From: Natronococcus amylolyticus DSM 10524
GTDB taxonomy: Archaea > Halobacteriota > Halobacteria > Halobacteriales > Natrialbaceae
Length of the DNA: 64,000 nt
Direction: 5' to 3'
Assembly: GCF_000337675.1 (NCBI RefSeq)
Contig: NZ_AOIB01000013.1
Location: 26,320-90,319 of the forward strand
Position numbers and translations under genes: made by a program. Every line of letters starts with the position of its first letter. Within the stretch, counting starts at the first letter, position 1. Positions 1-8,059 of the stretch are shown one piece after another. The notes below the pieces were generated by a model. It saw only the letters and a program-made list of their open reading frames with translations. It was not told the DNA's origin and ran no database searches.

Positions 1-12
1 AACGGTCCTCCG

Positions 13-444
13 ATGCCCGGGTACAGTCGCCGCCAGCTCGTCGGCGCAGGCGCGACCGGCACCGCGTCGGTTCTCGCGGGCGGATACGCGTGGAACCGAT
101 ACGCGACGCGCCACCACCTTCGGCTTCAACCGCTCGAGGCCGTCAACGAGACGGCCGACTCCCTCACGCTCGAGTTCGCCGTCGAGGGGAACGGAATCGA
201 AGCCCAGCGGACGGTCCGGCTGGCGCCAGCGGACGAGGAGGGGGCGACGCATCTTTCAGGTCGGTGGATAAAAAACACGGCCGAGTGGACCGTCAGCGCC
301 GAGTACGAGGGTGAGACGCTCGAGATCCGGGCCAGCGAGATCACCGAGCGACTCGAGGGAACGGGTTGGGGGCCGGACTGTGCGCGCGTCGCGCTGGTCG
401 TGACGGCGACCGGCGAACTGGAGGCGCGGGTCGGGCCCTGTTAA
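13..444 (+). CDS. Tat-type exported or anchored hypothetical protein
   Basis: A 143-residue protein that I do not recognise beyond its export signal. Residues 5-7 (SRR followed by QLVG) and the following Ala/Gly-rich hydrophobic stretch to about residue 25 look like a twin-arginine signal or N-terminal anchor, which is common in haloarchaea. The rest is acidic and beta-rich, with no cysteine pair or catalytic motif visible. The frame stays open to the left edge of the window, so a longer start cannot be excluded, but the Tat signal supports this ATG. Its stop overlaps the stop of the convergent squalene synthase gene inside one TTAA. Confidence 0.7.
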   Translation: MPGYSRRQLVGAGATGTASVLAGGYAWNRYATRHHLRLQPLEAVNETADSLTLEFAVEGNGIEAQRTVRLAPADEEGATHLSGRWIKNTAEWTVSAEYEGETLEIRASEITERLEGTGWGPDCARVALVVTATGELEARVGPC

Positions 445-1487
445 CGGTGCAGCGGTTTCTCGGCCATCTCCTGGCGGAGATCGCGCAGCTGAGCGCGGGA
501 GACGTCGTCCTCGAACTGCTGGATGACGGCGAACACCTCCGCACGGCAGATCTTCACGTCACCCTCGCGGACGACGTCTTCGGGTCGTTCCTGGAGTTCC
601 CGCAGGGTGCCGACCGCGAGCAGGTAGGGGATCGCCCACGCCGAGAGCCGGTTGCCGTGGCGCTCGGGGACGACCTCAAGGTAGCGGTGGGCGTCGTCGA
701 GGTAGTTCTCCGCGCGGCCGGTCACCCGCTGGATGACGTTGGTGACGCCGCGCTGGTTGTCGGGTTCGGTGACGGCATCGGCGTCGACGTTCTCCTCGGC
801 GAGCCACTCCTCGGGGAGGTAGACGTTGTTCTCCTCGTGGTAGTCGCTCTCGACGTCCTTGGCGATGTTGACGAGCTGCAGGAGGAGGGCGAACGAACGG
901 GCGTTCTTGCGCATCTCCTCGGCCCGGTCGGGCGAGGCGCTGCGGGCGACCAGCCCCGTGATCAGGGTGCCGACGGTGCCGGCGGCGTACCAGCAGTACT
1001 CCTCGAGCTCTTCGAGGGTCTGCAATCGGAGTCCGCCCTCCTCGGCGTACCGATCGGTGAACATCGCCATCCCGTCGACGAGCTCTCGAACCGGGTCGCG
1101 CATGATCTCGCGGGGCTCCTCGTCGAGCGCCTCGAAGGTCCGCAGGACGCGAGGCGTCTCGGCGACGACCTCCCAGTCGGCGTTTGCTTCTTCCGGGATC
1201 CAGGGTTCGATGTCGGCCATGAACTGCTCGACCTCGAGCGGGTCGGCCGGATCGAGCAGCCGGTCGTAGGCGCTCAACAGTTCCGTCTGGGTCTCGGGCG
1301 GAATGTGACCCGCATCCTCGATCGTGTCGGCGACGCGACAGAGGAGATAACCGAGGCAGATATGTCTCGCCATCGGTTCGTCGAGGCGATCGATCGTGAT
1401 CGAGAAGGTCCGAGAGACCCCGTGTACGGCCTCGTAGCACCACTCGAGGTCGGTATCGAGGTTTGTTTCAGGCTGGCCCGTTGTCAT
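441..1487 (-). CDS. Squalene/phytoene synthase family protein
   Basis: A 348-residue trans-isoprenyl diphosphate synthase. The family condenses two prenyl diphosphates head to head (FPP to squalene, or GGPP to phytoene) using two Mg-binding Asp-rich motifs. Both are visible: DTIED at residues 54-58 and DVESD at about 211-215, and the stretch YCWYAAGTVG at 164-173 resembles the conserved squalene synthase segment. These motifs look more like squalene synthase than the CrtB-type haloarchaeal phytoene synthase, so I favour squalene formation, the precursor of menaquinone-associated and membrane isoprenoids, but substrate is inferred. It is convergent with the preceding gene and divergent from the acyl-CoA dehydrogenase. 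Confidence 0.85.
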   Translation of the reverse strand: MTTGQPETNLDTDLEWCYEAVHGVSRTFSITIDRLDEPMARHICLGYLLCRVADTIEDAGHIPPETQTELLSAYDRLLDPADPLEVEQFMADIEPWIPEEANADWEVVAETPRVLRTFEALDEEPREIMRDPVRELVDGMAMFTDRYAEEGGLRLQTLEELEEYCWYAAGTVGTLITGLVARSASPDRAEEMRKNARSFALLLQLVNIAKDVESDYHEENNVYLPEEWLAEENVDADAVTEPDNQRGVTNVIQRVTGRAENYLDDAHRYLEVVPERHGNRLSAWAIPYLLAVGTLRELQERPEDVVREGDVKICRAEVFAVIQQFEDDVSRAQLRDLRQEMAEKPLHR

Positions 1488-1690
1488 CTACTCGATACGG
1501 TTTGGTTCCCATCCCGGAAAAGCGCCGCGGTCGCGGCGCGTCGTTCCGTTACGGACACTCGCAATGCCGACTGGTCATCGAATCCGACCGAAGCGCTCGT
1601 CTCGCCGGCCGGAAACGCCGAACGACGGGCCCGAAGTTGACGTCCCGGGGGAGAGACAGTAATAAATAATCAACCTCGCAATATCTGCGT

Positions 1691-2836
1691 ATGGAGTTTG
1701 CACTCTCGGCCGAGCAGCGCCAGATTCGGGATATGGTCTCGGAGTTCGTCGACGAGGAGGTCGTCCCCGTCGCGAGCGAGATCGATCACGACGACGAGTT
1801 TCCCGCCGACCTTGTCGACGAGATGGCCGAGCTGGGGCTGATGGGGATGCCGTTCCCCGAGGAGTACGGCGGCGCCGGACTCGACTACCACTCCTACGCG
1901 ATCGGCCTCGAGGAGATCTCGCGAGGCTCGGGCGGTCTGGGAACCGTCGTCGCCGCCCACATCTCGCTCGCCGGAAACATGCTCTACGAGTTCGGCGACG
2001 AGAGCCAGAAGGAGGAGTACCTCACGCCGCTGGCGGAGGGCGCCGACGTCGGCGCGTTCGCGCTCTCGGAGGCCGGCGCAGGCAGCGACGTGCCGGCGAT
2101 GGAGACGACCGCGGAGAAGGACGGCGACGAGTACGTCCTCGAGGGCGGCAAGCTCTGGATCTCGAACGGCTCGGTCGCAGACACCGTCACCGTCTTCGCC
2201 AAGACCGATCCCGACGCGGGCAACAAGGGGATCTCGTCGTTCGTCGTCCGCCCCGAGGAGGACGACGGCTTCCACGTCGAGGGCACCGAGGAGAAGCTCG
2301 GCGACAAGGGGTGTCCGACCGCGGAGCTTCGCTTCGACGACCTCCGGATTCCCGAGGACCGCCTGCTCGGCGAGGAGGGCGAGGGATTCGTCCAGGCGCT
2401 GAAGACCCTCAACGGGGGGCGGATCACCATCGCGGCCCGCGGGGTCGGCATCGCCCGCGCAGCCCTGGACGAGGCTCGCGACTACGCCAATGAGCGCGAA
2501 CAGTTCGACCAGCCGATCGGTGAGTTCCAGGCGATCAAACACAAGCTCGCCGACATGGACACGAAGATCCAGGCTGCGAAGCTGCTCATGCACAAGGCCG
2601 CGGACAGGAAGATCCGCGGCGAGGACTACATCAAAGCGTCCGCCCAGGCCAAGCTGTACGCCTCCGAGGTGAGCCGCGAGGTCGCGAACGAAGGAATCCA
2701 GATCCACGGCGGCTACGGCTACACCAAAGATTTCCCCGCCGAGCGGTTCTACCGCGACGCCAAGCTCAACGAGATCTACGAGGGCACGAGCGAGGTGCTG
2801 CGGAACACGATCGGCGACCAGGTCCTCGAGGAGTAG
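1691..2836 (+). CDS. Acyl-CoA dehydrogenase
   Basis: A 381-residue FAD-dependent acyl-CoA dehydrogenase, the usual length for the family. It would catalyse alpha,beta-dehydrogenation of an acyl-CoA thioester in the cytoplasm and pass electrons to an electron-transfer flavoprotein. The family signature is present around residue 123-135 (ALSEAGAGSD), the FAD/substrate segment KLWISNG follows, and the C-terminal YEGTSEV motif carries the expected catalytic glutamate. The start is an ATG directly after an A/T-rich stretch (taataaataatcaa), consistent with a near-leaderless transcript. A related paralogue lies at 38083-39231. The specific chain length or branched substrate cannot be read from sequence. 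Confidence 0.93.
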   Translation: MEFALSAEQRQIRDMVSEFVDEEVVPVASEIDHDDEFPADLVDEMAELGLMGMPFPEEYGGAGLDYHSYAIGLEEISRGSGGLGTVVAAHISLAGNMLYEFGDESQKEEYLTPLAEGADVGAFALSEAGAGSDVPAMETTAEKDGDEYVLEGGKLWISNGSVADTVTVFAKTDPDAGNKGISSFVVRPEEDDGFHVEGTEEKLGDKGCPTAELRFDDLRIPEDRLLGEEGEGFVQALKTLNGGRITIAARGVGIARAALDEARDYANEREQFDQPIGEFQAIKHKLADMDTKIQAAKLLMHKAADRKIRGEDYIKASAQAKLYASEVSREVANEGIQIHGGYGYTKDFPAERFYRDAKLNEIYEGTSEVLRNTIGDQVLEE

Positions 2837-2840
2837 GGGA

Positions 2841-3056
2841 TCAGTCGGCCGTTCGCTCCTCGTCCCGCTCGGCGGCCGCGTCGGATCCCCCCATCGCGTA
2901 GGGGATCGTCACGGCGGCCAGGACCGCCGCGCCGAACACCGATCCGAAGATCGCGTCCGAACCGAGCGCGGTCGCCAGACCCAGCGCGGCGCCCACGAGA
3001 ATCACGAGCAGCAGGATGATCGCGTTTAACTGTCGCTTCAACCGAGTGTCAACCAT
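2841..3056 (-). CDS. Small two-helix membrane protein
   Basis: A 71-residue protein with two predicted transmembrane segments (roughly residues 11-31 and 37-54) and an acidic C-terminus. The ATG at 3056 is chosen because the reading frame further upstream has the Arg-rich composition of a shadow of the neighbouring regulator. It lies 29 bp downstream of the PadR-like regulator on the same strand, so the two may be co-transcribed, with the regulator controlling the membrane protein; this is inference. No function is recognised. Confidence 0.7.
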   Translation of the reverse strand: MVDTRLKRQLNAIILLLVILVGAALGLATALGSDAIFGSVFGAAVLAAVTIPYAMGGSDAAAERDEERTAD

Positions 3057-3085
3057 ACTTACTACTGTGCGATCGAGCACATATG

Positions 3086-3373
3086 CTATTCGGCCGTCGC
3101 CTCGAGACACGCCCGAACCCACTCGCCGTGTTCGCGGACCCGCCGCTCGCCGGCCTCGGTTAGCGCGTAGACGTCGTGAAGCCCCTCCGTTCGCTTCTCG
3201 ACGAACCCCGTCTCGACCAGCGCCGATAGCGAGCCGTAGAACGACTTCGGCTCGAGGCGCTCGTCGTAGTGGGACTCGAGGCGGGACTTGAGTTGCTGGC
3301 CGCGCAGTTCGCCCTCGGCCGCGAGCAGGAAGCAGAGATCCCGCCGCCGGCCGCTCTGGAGCCACTTGCTCAT
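3086..3373 (-). CDS. PadR-like winged-helix transcriptional regulator
   Basis: A 95-residue winged-helix protein. The order of elements fits PadR-type and similar haloarchaeal regulators: an N-terminal helix, the segment ELRGQQLKSRLESHYDERLEPKS as the helix-turn-helix region at about residues 22-44, then a wing with YGSLSALVETGFVEKR and YALTEAGERRV. Such proteins bind as dimers to promoters in the cytoplasm. No ligand domain is present. It sits just upstream of a small membrane protein gene on the same strand. Confidence 0.8.
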   Translation of the reverse strand: MSKWLQSGRRRDLCFLLAAEGELRGQQLKSRLESHYDERLEPKSFYGSLSALVETGFVEKRTEGLHDVYALTEAGERRVREHGEWVRACLEATAE

Positions 3374-3404
3374 ACCGGGCGATCGATCCGCGCTCGCTCG
3401 AGCG

Positions 3405-4337
3405 TTACGGTTTCGCGAGTCCGTTTCGGACGGCGTCGGCGAGCGCCCAGGCGAGTCCCCCGCCGACGGTTACCGCGGCGAGGTATCGGGCGCCGATCTC
3501 GAGGACGACGACCCCCGTGTACATCTCGTGGCGAAGCAGCGTCCACCCGCCGAGGTCGACGACGACGGTCCCCGTGCCGACCGCGAGCGATCGAAAGACC
3601 AGTCCGGCCAGGATCGACGCGAGCGCGACCGCCGTTGCCGCAGCGCCGACGACGGTCCGCGAGAGGAACTCGCGTCCGGGGAGCCGTTTGACGGGAACCC
3701 GTTCGGACTCGCCCGGGCCTGCGGGAGGGTAGATGGCAAACCCTCGAGCGTCCGCTCGCGGGTGGTCCCCGACGCGAACGTCGGACGGATACCGCCAGAG
3801 CGCGAGCGCCATCCAGAGGTCGCCGACCGAACCCGCCGCGTTGACCGCCAGCGGGACGAGCCAGATCGGGGACGGGTGGATCGCCATCACGACCAGCCCC
3901 GCCGTGGTACCGATCACGAGCGGTGCAAGGAGGACGACGAGGAGTTGGTTCCGGCCGTAGCTGGCGGCGCCGCCTCGAGCGTAGGCGTAGGGAAAGACGA
4001 CCGAGACGCCGATCCCGTAGGACGGCGAGTCGCCGTAGCGAGCCATGAAGAGCCCGTGGACGAGTTCGTGGGCGGCGACCGAGAGCACGCCGAGCCCGAT
4101 CGCGGCGAGCAGGGCCGGCCCGCCGTAGGATAGCATCCCGATCGAGAGGACGATCGGCTCGAGGGTGGCTCCGTGGATCGCGGCGAGGACGACGCCGAAC
4201 GCGTACGCCGACGCGAAGAAGCCGACAACCGAGACGAGAACCAGTCCGACGGCGACCGACCGAGTGAGCCGAACCGTCTCGATCGGCTCGAGGGAGGCGC
4301 CGTCGATTGCGGTTCCGTTCGGCGTCGCAGCTGACAC
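3405..4337 (-). CDS. Membrane zinc metalloprotease-like protein (DUF3267 type)
   Basis: A polytopic membrane protein with an HELVH (HExxH) zinc-protease motif at about residues 90-94, inside a hydrophobic segment, as in site-2-protease-like and DUF3267 proteins. At least five further hydrophobic segments are visible. Substrate is unknown; such proteins may cleave or process membrane proteins. I chose the GTG at 4337 because the ATG at 4415 would leave only 10 bp to the divergent gene at 4426 and adds a non-hydrophobic leader; a GAGG lies upstream of the GTG. The longer start remains possible. Confidence 0.72.
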   Translation of the reverse strand: MSAATPNGTAIDGASLEPIETVRLTRSVAVGLVLVSVVGFFASAYAFGVVLAAIHGATLEPIVLSIGMLSYGGPALLAAIGLGVLSVAAHELVHGLFMARYGDSPSYGIGVSVVFPYAYARGGAASYGRNQLLVVLLAPLVIGTTAGLVVMAIHPSPIWLVPLAVNAAGSVGDLWMALALWRYPSDVRVGDHPRADARGFAIYPPAGPGESERVPVKRLPGREFLSRTVVGAAATAVALASILAGLVFRSLAVGTGTVVVDLGGWTLLRHEMYTGVVVLEIGARYLAAVTVGGGLAWALADAVRNGLAKP

Positions 4338-4425
4338 GCTCTTTCCTCTCGTGAGCGAGGCGAAAGGGGTGTCGGTCGCCGACGAAACCGACAGCTTCCC
4401 GGTTATCGACTCCACAGGTGGAGGT

Positions 4426-4731
4426 ATGACCGACGACGACCGAACTGCCGAGGCGAACGGAATCAGGGCCAGCTACGAGGTAGCCGACGGCGAGCGACGG
4501 CTCTCATTCGAGGCGACCGACGCCAGCGAAGGGGCCCGGGCCGGTTCGACCGCGGCGATCGCCCAGAACCTCGAGGGGTACGCCATGCTGAAGGTGCGCC
4601 CGACGGCGGCGGGTGACGAGCTCGAGCGCTACTACGGGTTCGACATGGCGCTCGATCACGTCGGCGAGCTGCTCGGCGTCTCGCCCCGCGAGCTCCCGGT
4701 GCCAGAGGCCGCCGCTGACATGGGAATGTGA
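4426..4731 (+). CDS. Conserved haloarchaeal protein of unknown function
   Basis: A 101-residue acidic soluble protein. I recognise it only as the kind of small conserved haloarchaeal protein filed under a DUF (possibly DUF7111; uncertain). The start is the ATG at 4426, just after GGTGGAGGT, which could act as a ribosome-binding site; an upstream in-frame start would overlap the divergent metalloprotease gene. It ends about 115 bp before the heme synthase gene. No motif that predicts activity is visible. Confidence 0.7.
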   Translation: MTDDDRTAEANGIRASYEVADGERRLSFEATDASEGARAGSTAAIAQNLEGYAMLKVRPTAAGDELERYYGFDMALDHVGELLGVSPRELPVPEAAADMGM

Positions 4732-4847
4732 GCGGAAGACCGGAGTTGTTCGGTCGGCGACCGAACCGACCCGGGCGAGCGGGGTCGCCGGCGAAAAAAG
4801 CGGGAACCCTAAATACGCAGAGTCGAACGGTGTAGACGAGAATAGCC

Positions 4848-6287
4848 GTGGCAACCGACCCGTTTCCCCGTCCGATTCGGACGCGTCGTCGTTTCTCCGC
4901 ACTGCTCGCAGCGACCGCCCTCGGCGTCTACCTGCTGTTGATCATCGGAGCCACGACGTCGATTACGAACGCGGCGACGGCGTGTTCGACGTGGCCGGCC
5001 TGTCACACCCCCGTCGATCCCCTGAGCCAGACCGATCTGGCGATCGCCTGGGGCCACCGCCTCGCCGCCGTCCTCGTCGGAGCGCTCGTCGCTGCATCCG
5101 TGGTCACCGCAGTGCTCGGTGCGGTCTCGAGCCGTGTTACGGTCGCCCTGCTTGTCGGCGCCGTCCTCTACGTCGTGCAGGTCGGCGTCGGCGCCGCGAC
5201 CGCGACGCTCGGTCCCGCCGCGATCGTTCCCGGGCTCCACCTCACACTGGGCGTCGTGATCTTTACGGCCATCGTCCTGGCGCTCGCCTGGGACCTCGAG
5301 CTCGCGACCGGCAGCGAGGACGACGTCATGGAGACACCGGAGCCGATCGATCCCGAGCCGTCCGCGACGGCCGGGGGAGGCCGAACGCTTCCCTCGAGCC
5401 GGCTCGCTCGCGCCCGGCTGACCGCCTTCGCCTACTTCAAGATGATGAAGCCCCGTCTGATGTGGCTGCTCTGTCTCGTCGCCGCCGCGGGGATGGCCCT
5501 GGCCGCGGGCCCGGCGCTCGACCGCTACACGATTGTCGCCACGCTCGGCGGCGGCGTCCTCGCGATCGGCGCCTCGGGGACGTTCAACCACGTTCTCGAG
5601 CGCGACGTCGACCAGCGGATGTCCCGCACGGCCGATCGGCCGCTGGCGACCGACCTGATCCCGGTTCGAAACGCCCTGCTGTTCGGGCTGTTCCTGACCG
5701 CGGCCTCGCTGACGGTCTTCCTGACGATCAACGCGCTCGCGGCCGCGCTCGGCCTCGCCGCGATCATCTTCTACAGCGTCGTCTACACGCTGTTGCTCAA
5801 ACCCAACACCGTCCAGAACACGGTGATCGGCGGCGCCGCGGGCGCGCTCCCGGCGCTGATCGGCTGGGCCGCGGTCACGAACGAGATCGGCCTCCCGGGG
5901 CTCGCGCTGGCGGGCGTCATCTTCCTCTGGACGCCGGCGCACTTCTACAACCTCGCGCTGGCGTACAAGGATGACTACGCCCGCGGCGGATTCCCGATGA
6001 TGCCCGTCGTTCGGGGCGAGACCGAGACCCGAAAACACATCGTTTACTACATCGCCGCGACGCTCGCAGGGACGGTCGCGCTCGCCTGGATTGCCAACCT
6101 GGGCGCGCTGTACGCGGCGACGGTCCTCGTCTTCGGCGGGATCTTCCTCTGGAGCGCCGTCGGCCTCCACTTCGAGCAGACCGAGGCCGCGGCGTTCCGG
6201 TCGTTCCACGCCTCGAACGCGTTCCTCGGCGCGGTGCTGGTCGCGATCCTCGTCGACGCGCTCGTGCTGACGACGCCGGTGTTCTGA
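4848..6287 (+). CDS. ctaB: Heme A synthase-like/protoheme IX farnesyltransferase fusion (heme O synthase)
   Basis: A 479-residue two-domain membrane protein. Residues 1 to about 152 form a four-helix domain resembling half of a COX15/CtaA heme A synthase, with histidines at 70 (WGHRL) and 131 (LHLTLG) as candidate heme ligands. An acidic linker (about 155-180) leads to a UbiA-type prenyltransferase, CtaB/CyoE, with the Asp-rich region ERDVDQRMSRTADRPL at about 251-266. The C-terminal domain farnesylates protoheme to heme O for terminal oxidases. Whether the N-terminal half oxidises heme O to heme A is inference. It starts at GTG 4848 and precedes a DsbA-like lipoprotein gene on the same strand, possibly also for oxidase maturation. 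Confidence 0.9.
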   Translation: MATDPFPRPIRTRRRFSALLAATALGVYLLLIIGATTSITNAATACSTWPACHTPVDPLSQTDLAIAWGHRLAAVLVGALVAASVVTAVLGAVSSRVTVALLVGAVLYVVQVGVGAATATLGPAAIVPGLHLTLGVVIFTAIVLALAWDLELATGSEDDVMETPEPIDPEPSATAGGGRTLPSSRLARARLTAFAYFKMMKPRLMWLLCLVAAAGMALAAGPALDRYTIVATLGGGVLAIGASGTFNHVLERDVDQRMSRTADRPLATDLIPVRNALLFGLFLTAASLTVFLTINALAAALGLAAIIFYSVVYTLLLKPNTVQNTVIGGAAGALPALIGWAAVTNEIGLPGLALAGVIFLWTPAHFYNLALAYKDDYARGGFPMMPVVRGETETRKHIVYYIAATLAGTVALAWIANLGALYAATVLVFGGIFLWSAVGLHFEQTEAAAFRSFHASNAFLGAVLVAILVDALVLTTPVF

Positions 6288-6345
6288 GGATCGCTCGAGC
6301 GAGAAGCGTCACCGATAACAGGCCCGACTCCCTACGCTCGGCCGA

Positions 6346-6990
6346 ATGAACCGCCGCTCGTTTCTCACCGTCACCGCCGCGACTGGATCGGTCGCACTCG
6401 CCGGCTGTTCGGCGCTGTTCGGCGCGTCGCTCCCCGACGAACTCGACGGCGTCGACTCCGACCCCGATCAGCTCCCAACGCCGACGGTCGGCTCGGGGAC
6501 CGTTTCGATCGACGTCTACGAGGACCTCGCCTGCCCGAGCTGTCAGGAGTTCCAGGCCGCCGTTTTCCCCGAACTCGAGGCTCGCCTCCTCGAGGACGAC
6601 GGGGCGACCTACCGTCACCACGACTTCCCGCTGCCGGCCGACGAGGAGCGGTCGATCCCGATGGCCAACGCCGCGCGGGCGGTCCAGTCGGCGTCCGGGA
6701 CCGAGGACGACCCCGGGGAGTTCTTCGGGTACAAGCGATTCGCGATGGACGCGGGGACGCCGAGCGACGAGGAGCTGGTCGAGATCGCAGATGCCGAGAC
6801 CGACGTCGACCCCTCGGTCGTCGAGAACGCCCTCGAGGAGAATACCTACTACCCGACGCTGGCCGCCGGGTGGGTGGATGCCGACGACCGGGGCGTCGAC
6901 CGCACGCCGACGGTGTTCGTCGACGACGAGGAGGTCGAGGATCCGCTCGACGCCGACGAGATCATCACGATGGTCGAAGATACCGTGTAG
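6346..6990 (+). CDS. Tat-exported DsbA-like thioredoxin-fold lipoprotein
   Basis: A 214-residue exported thioredoxin-fold protein. The N-terminus has a twin-arginine signal (NRRSFL) and a lipobox LAGC with Cys21 as likely lipidation site. The fold then shows the redox motif CPSC at residues 63-66 within ISIDVYEDLACPSC-type context, and a cis-Pro segment near RTPTVFVD. It would form or exchange disulfides outside the membrane. It lies 58 bp after the heme synthase gene, a context compatible with cytochrome oxidase or cofactor assembly, but general disulfide oxidation is equally possible. Confidence 0.87.
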   Translation: MNRRSFLTVTAATGSVALAGCSALFGASLPDELDGVDSDPDQLPTPTVGSGTVSIDVYEDLACPSCQEFQAAVFPELEARLLEDDGATYRHHDFPLPADEERSIPMANAARAVQSASGTEDDPGEFFGYKRFAMDAGTPSDEELVEIADAETDVDPSVVENALEENTYYPTLAAGWVDADDRGVDRTPTVFVDDEEVEDPLDADEIITMVEDTV

Positions 6991-7045
6991 GTCGAGCTCC
7001 GAGTTCGAGCCTGTGACTCTCGCCCGATCCGTGGCACGTTCGTTC

Positions 7046-7091
7046 CCGTTTCTCCCCTGGCGTCTCCGTTTCTCCCCTGGCGTCTCCGTTT
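7046..7091. repeat. 20-bp tandem repeat, about 2.3 copies
   Basis: The 20-bp unit ccgtttctcccctggcgtct occurs twice head to tail (7046-7065 and 7066-7085) and begins a third time. It lies between the DsbA-like gene and the OsmC start at 7145, so it is in the OsmC upstream region. No coding role is apparent. Confidence 0.85.
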
Positions 7092-7144
7092 CGCGAGGCG
7101 CGGTTAATACCAGGCCCCGTCTAGAGTCGCTCGAGAGATCACTG

Positions 7145-7759
7145 ATGTCGACAGCACGACGAGACCGACGAGCCGGTGAGATCGAACACGGCGCGGATGC
7201 CGAGACACACCTCGAGTTCATCGACTGGGTCGAGGCCAACCCCGAGGACGCCATGCTCGAGTTTCGGGCGGCCGGCGCCACGGAGGCGGTCGCGAACCGG
7301 ACGACCGCGACGATCGGCGACTGGGCGCTCGGCGGCGATGAGATGGGCGCCGAACGCGAACACACCCTCGAGTTCGGACTGCCCCCCGAACTGGAGGAGG
7401 CGATGGGCTACGTCGAGGCGACCGACCGCCACGAGGCGATCGAGGGCGCCCTCGCGGGGCTGACCGCCTGCATCAACGGGACGATCGTCTACAACGCGAT
7501 CCGCGAGGGGATCGACCTCGAGGGCGTGACGACGACCGTTCGCGCACCCGTGGACCTCCGGATGCTGTTCGGCATCCACGACGTCGACCGCGCCCACGAG
7601 ATGTACGGCGAACTCGAGATCGACGTCGAGGTGACGGGCGATCTCACGGCCGAGGAGAAGATGGTCGTCCGCGACTACCCGAAACGGTCACCGGTGTACA
7701 CGCTCGTGACGCTCGAGCATCCGAACAGGCCGACCGTCGAGTTCGAGCCGACGGCCTAA
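7145..7759 (+). CDS. OsmC family protein
   Basis: A 204-residue OsmC-like protein. OsmC/Ohr relatives reduce organic hydroperoxides with reactive cysteines; here only one cysteine is evident in the core segment GLTACINGTI at about residues 107-116, so peroxidase activity is uncertain. The ATG at 7145 is chosen because it starts the conserved part; the open frame upstream runs through the tandem repeat and the preceding gene. The gene stands alone between a DsbA-like gene and a 300-bp gap. Confidence 0.8.
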   Translation: MSTARRDRRAGEIEHGADAETHLEFIDWVEANPEDAMLEFRAAGATEAVANRTTATIGDWALGGDEMGAEREHTLEFGLPPELEEAMGYVEATDRHEAIEGALAGLTACINGTIVYNAIREGIDLEGVTTTVRAPVDLRMLFGIHDVDRAHEMYGELEIDVEVTGDLTAEEKMVVRDYPKRSPVYTLVTLEHPNRPTVEFEPTA

Positions 7760-8059
7760 CGGTATCTGGCAATACGTCTTTCCAAAATCGGGTGGAAGAC
7801 TTGTGGTACGTACAGGTCAAGCAGGTAGCGGAGAGACAATCAATCCCTCCGATAGCTGCCAAAAACCGCCTGCTGAATAGAGAGCATAGATGTAGCACTC
7901 AACTTACGTGAACACCGAGCCAGTAATGGCATCCCTGACATCGTAAAGCCCGTTACCCATCGCGAGTCACGGCTCGGCGAGCCATTTCGAATATTCGTTG
8001 ACTGTACGATATCCTCCAACGGTGGAGGCTTTATCGGTCCGGGGTACAATTACGGGGCA
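7760..8059. other. Intergenic region with a partial dispersed motif
   Basis: No credible gene is visible in these 300 bases. The region is lower in GC than its left flank. It contains ctgctgaatagag at 7870-7882, the reverse complement of the core of a motif seen three more times to the right (10128, 12314, 13057). The right end should hold the promoter of the sensor kinase gene that starts at 8060. Confidence 0.6.
7870..7882 (-). repeat. Dispersed motif, partial copy A
   Basis: On the minus strand this reads ctctattcagcag, identical over 13 bases to the right part of the copy at 10128-10150. Confidence 0.45.

Noticed and set aside
366..1640. Long plus-strand open frame across the squalene synthase gene
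   Set aside because: It is the antisense shadow of a gene with clear family motifs, and its composition (Val, Arg and Asp rich without domains) is typical for GC-rich antisense frames.
4165..4425. Longer N-terminus for the gene at 4426
   Set aside because: It would overlap the divergent metalloprotease gene, and the added residues are low complexity.
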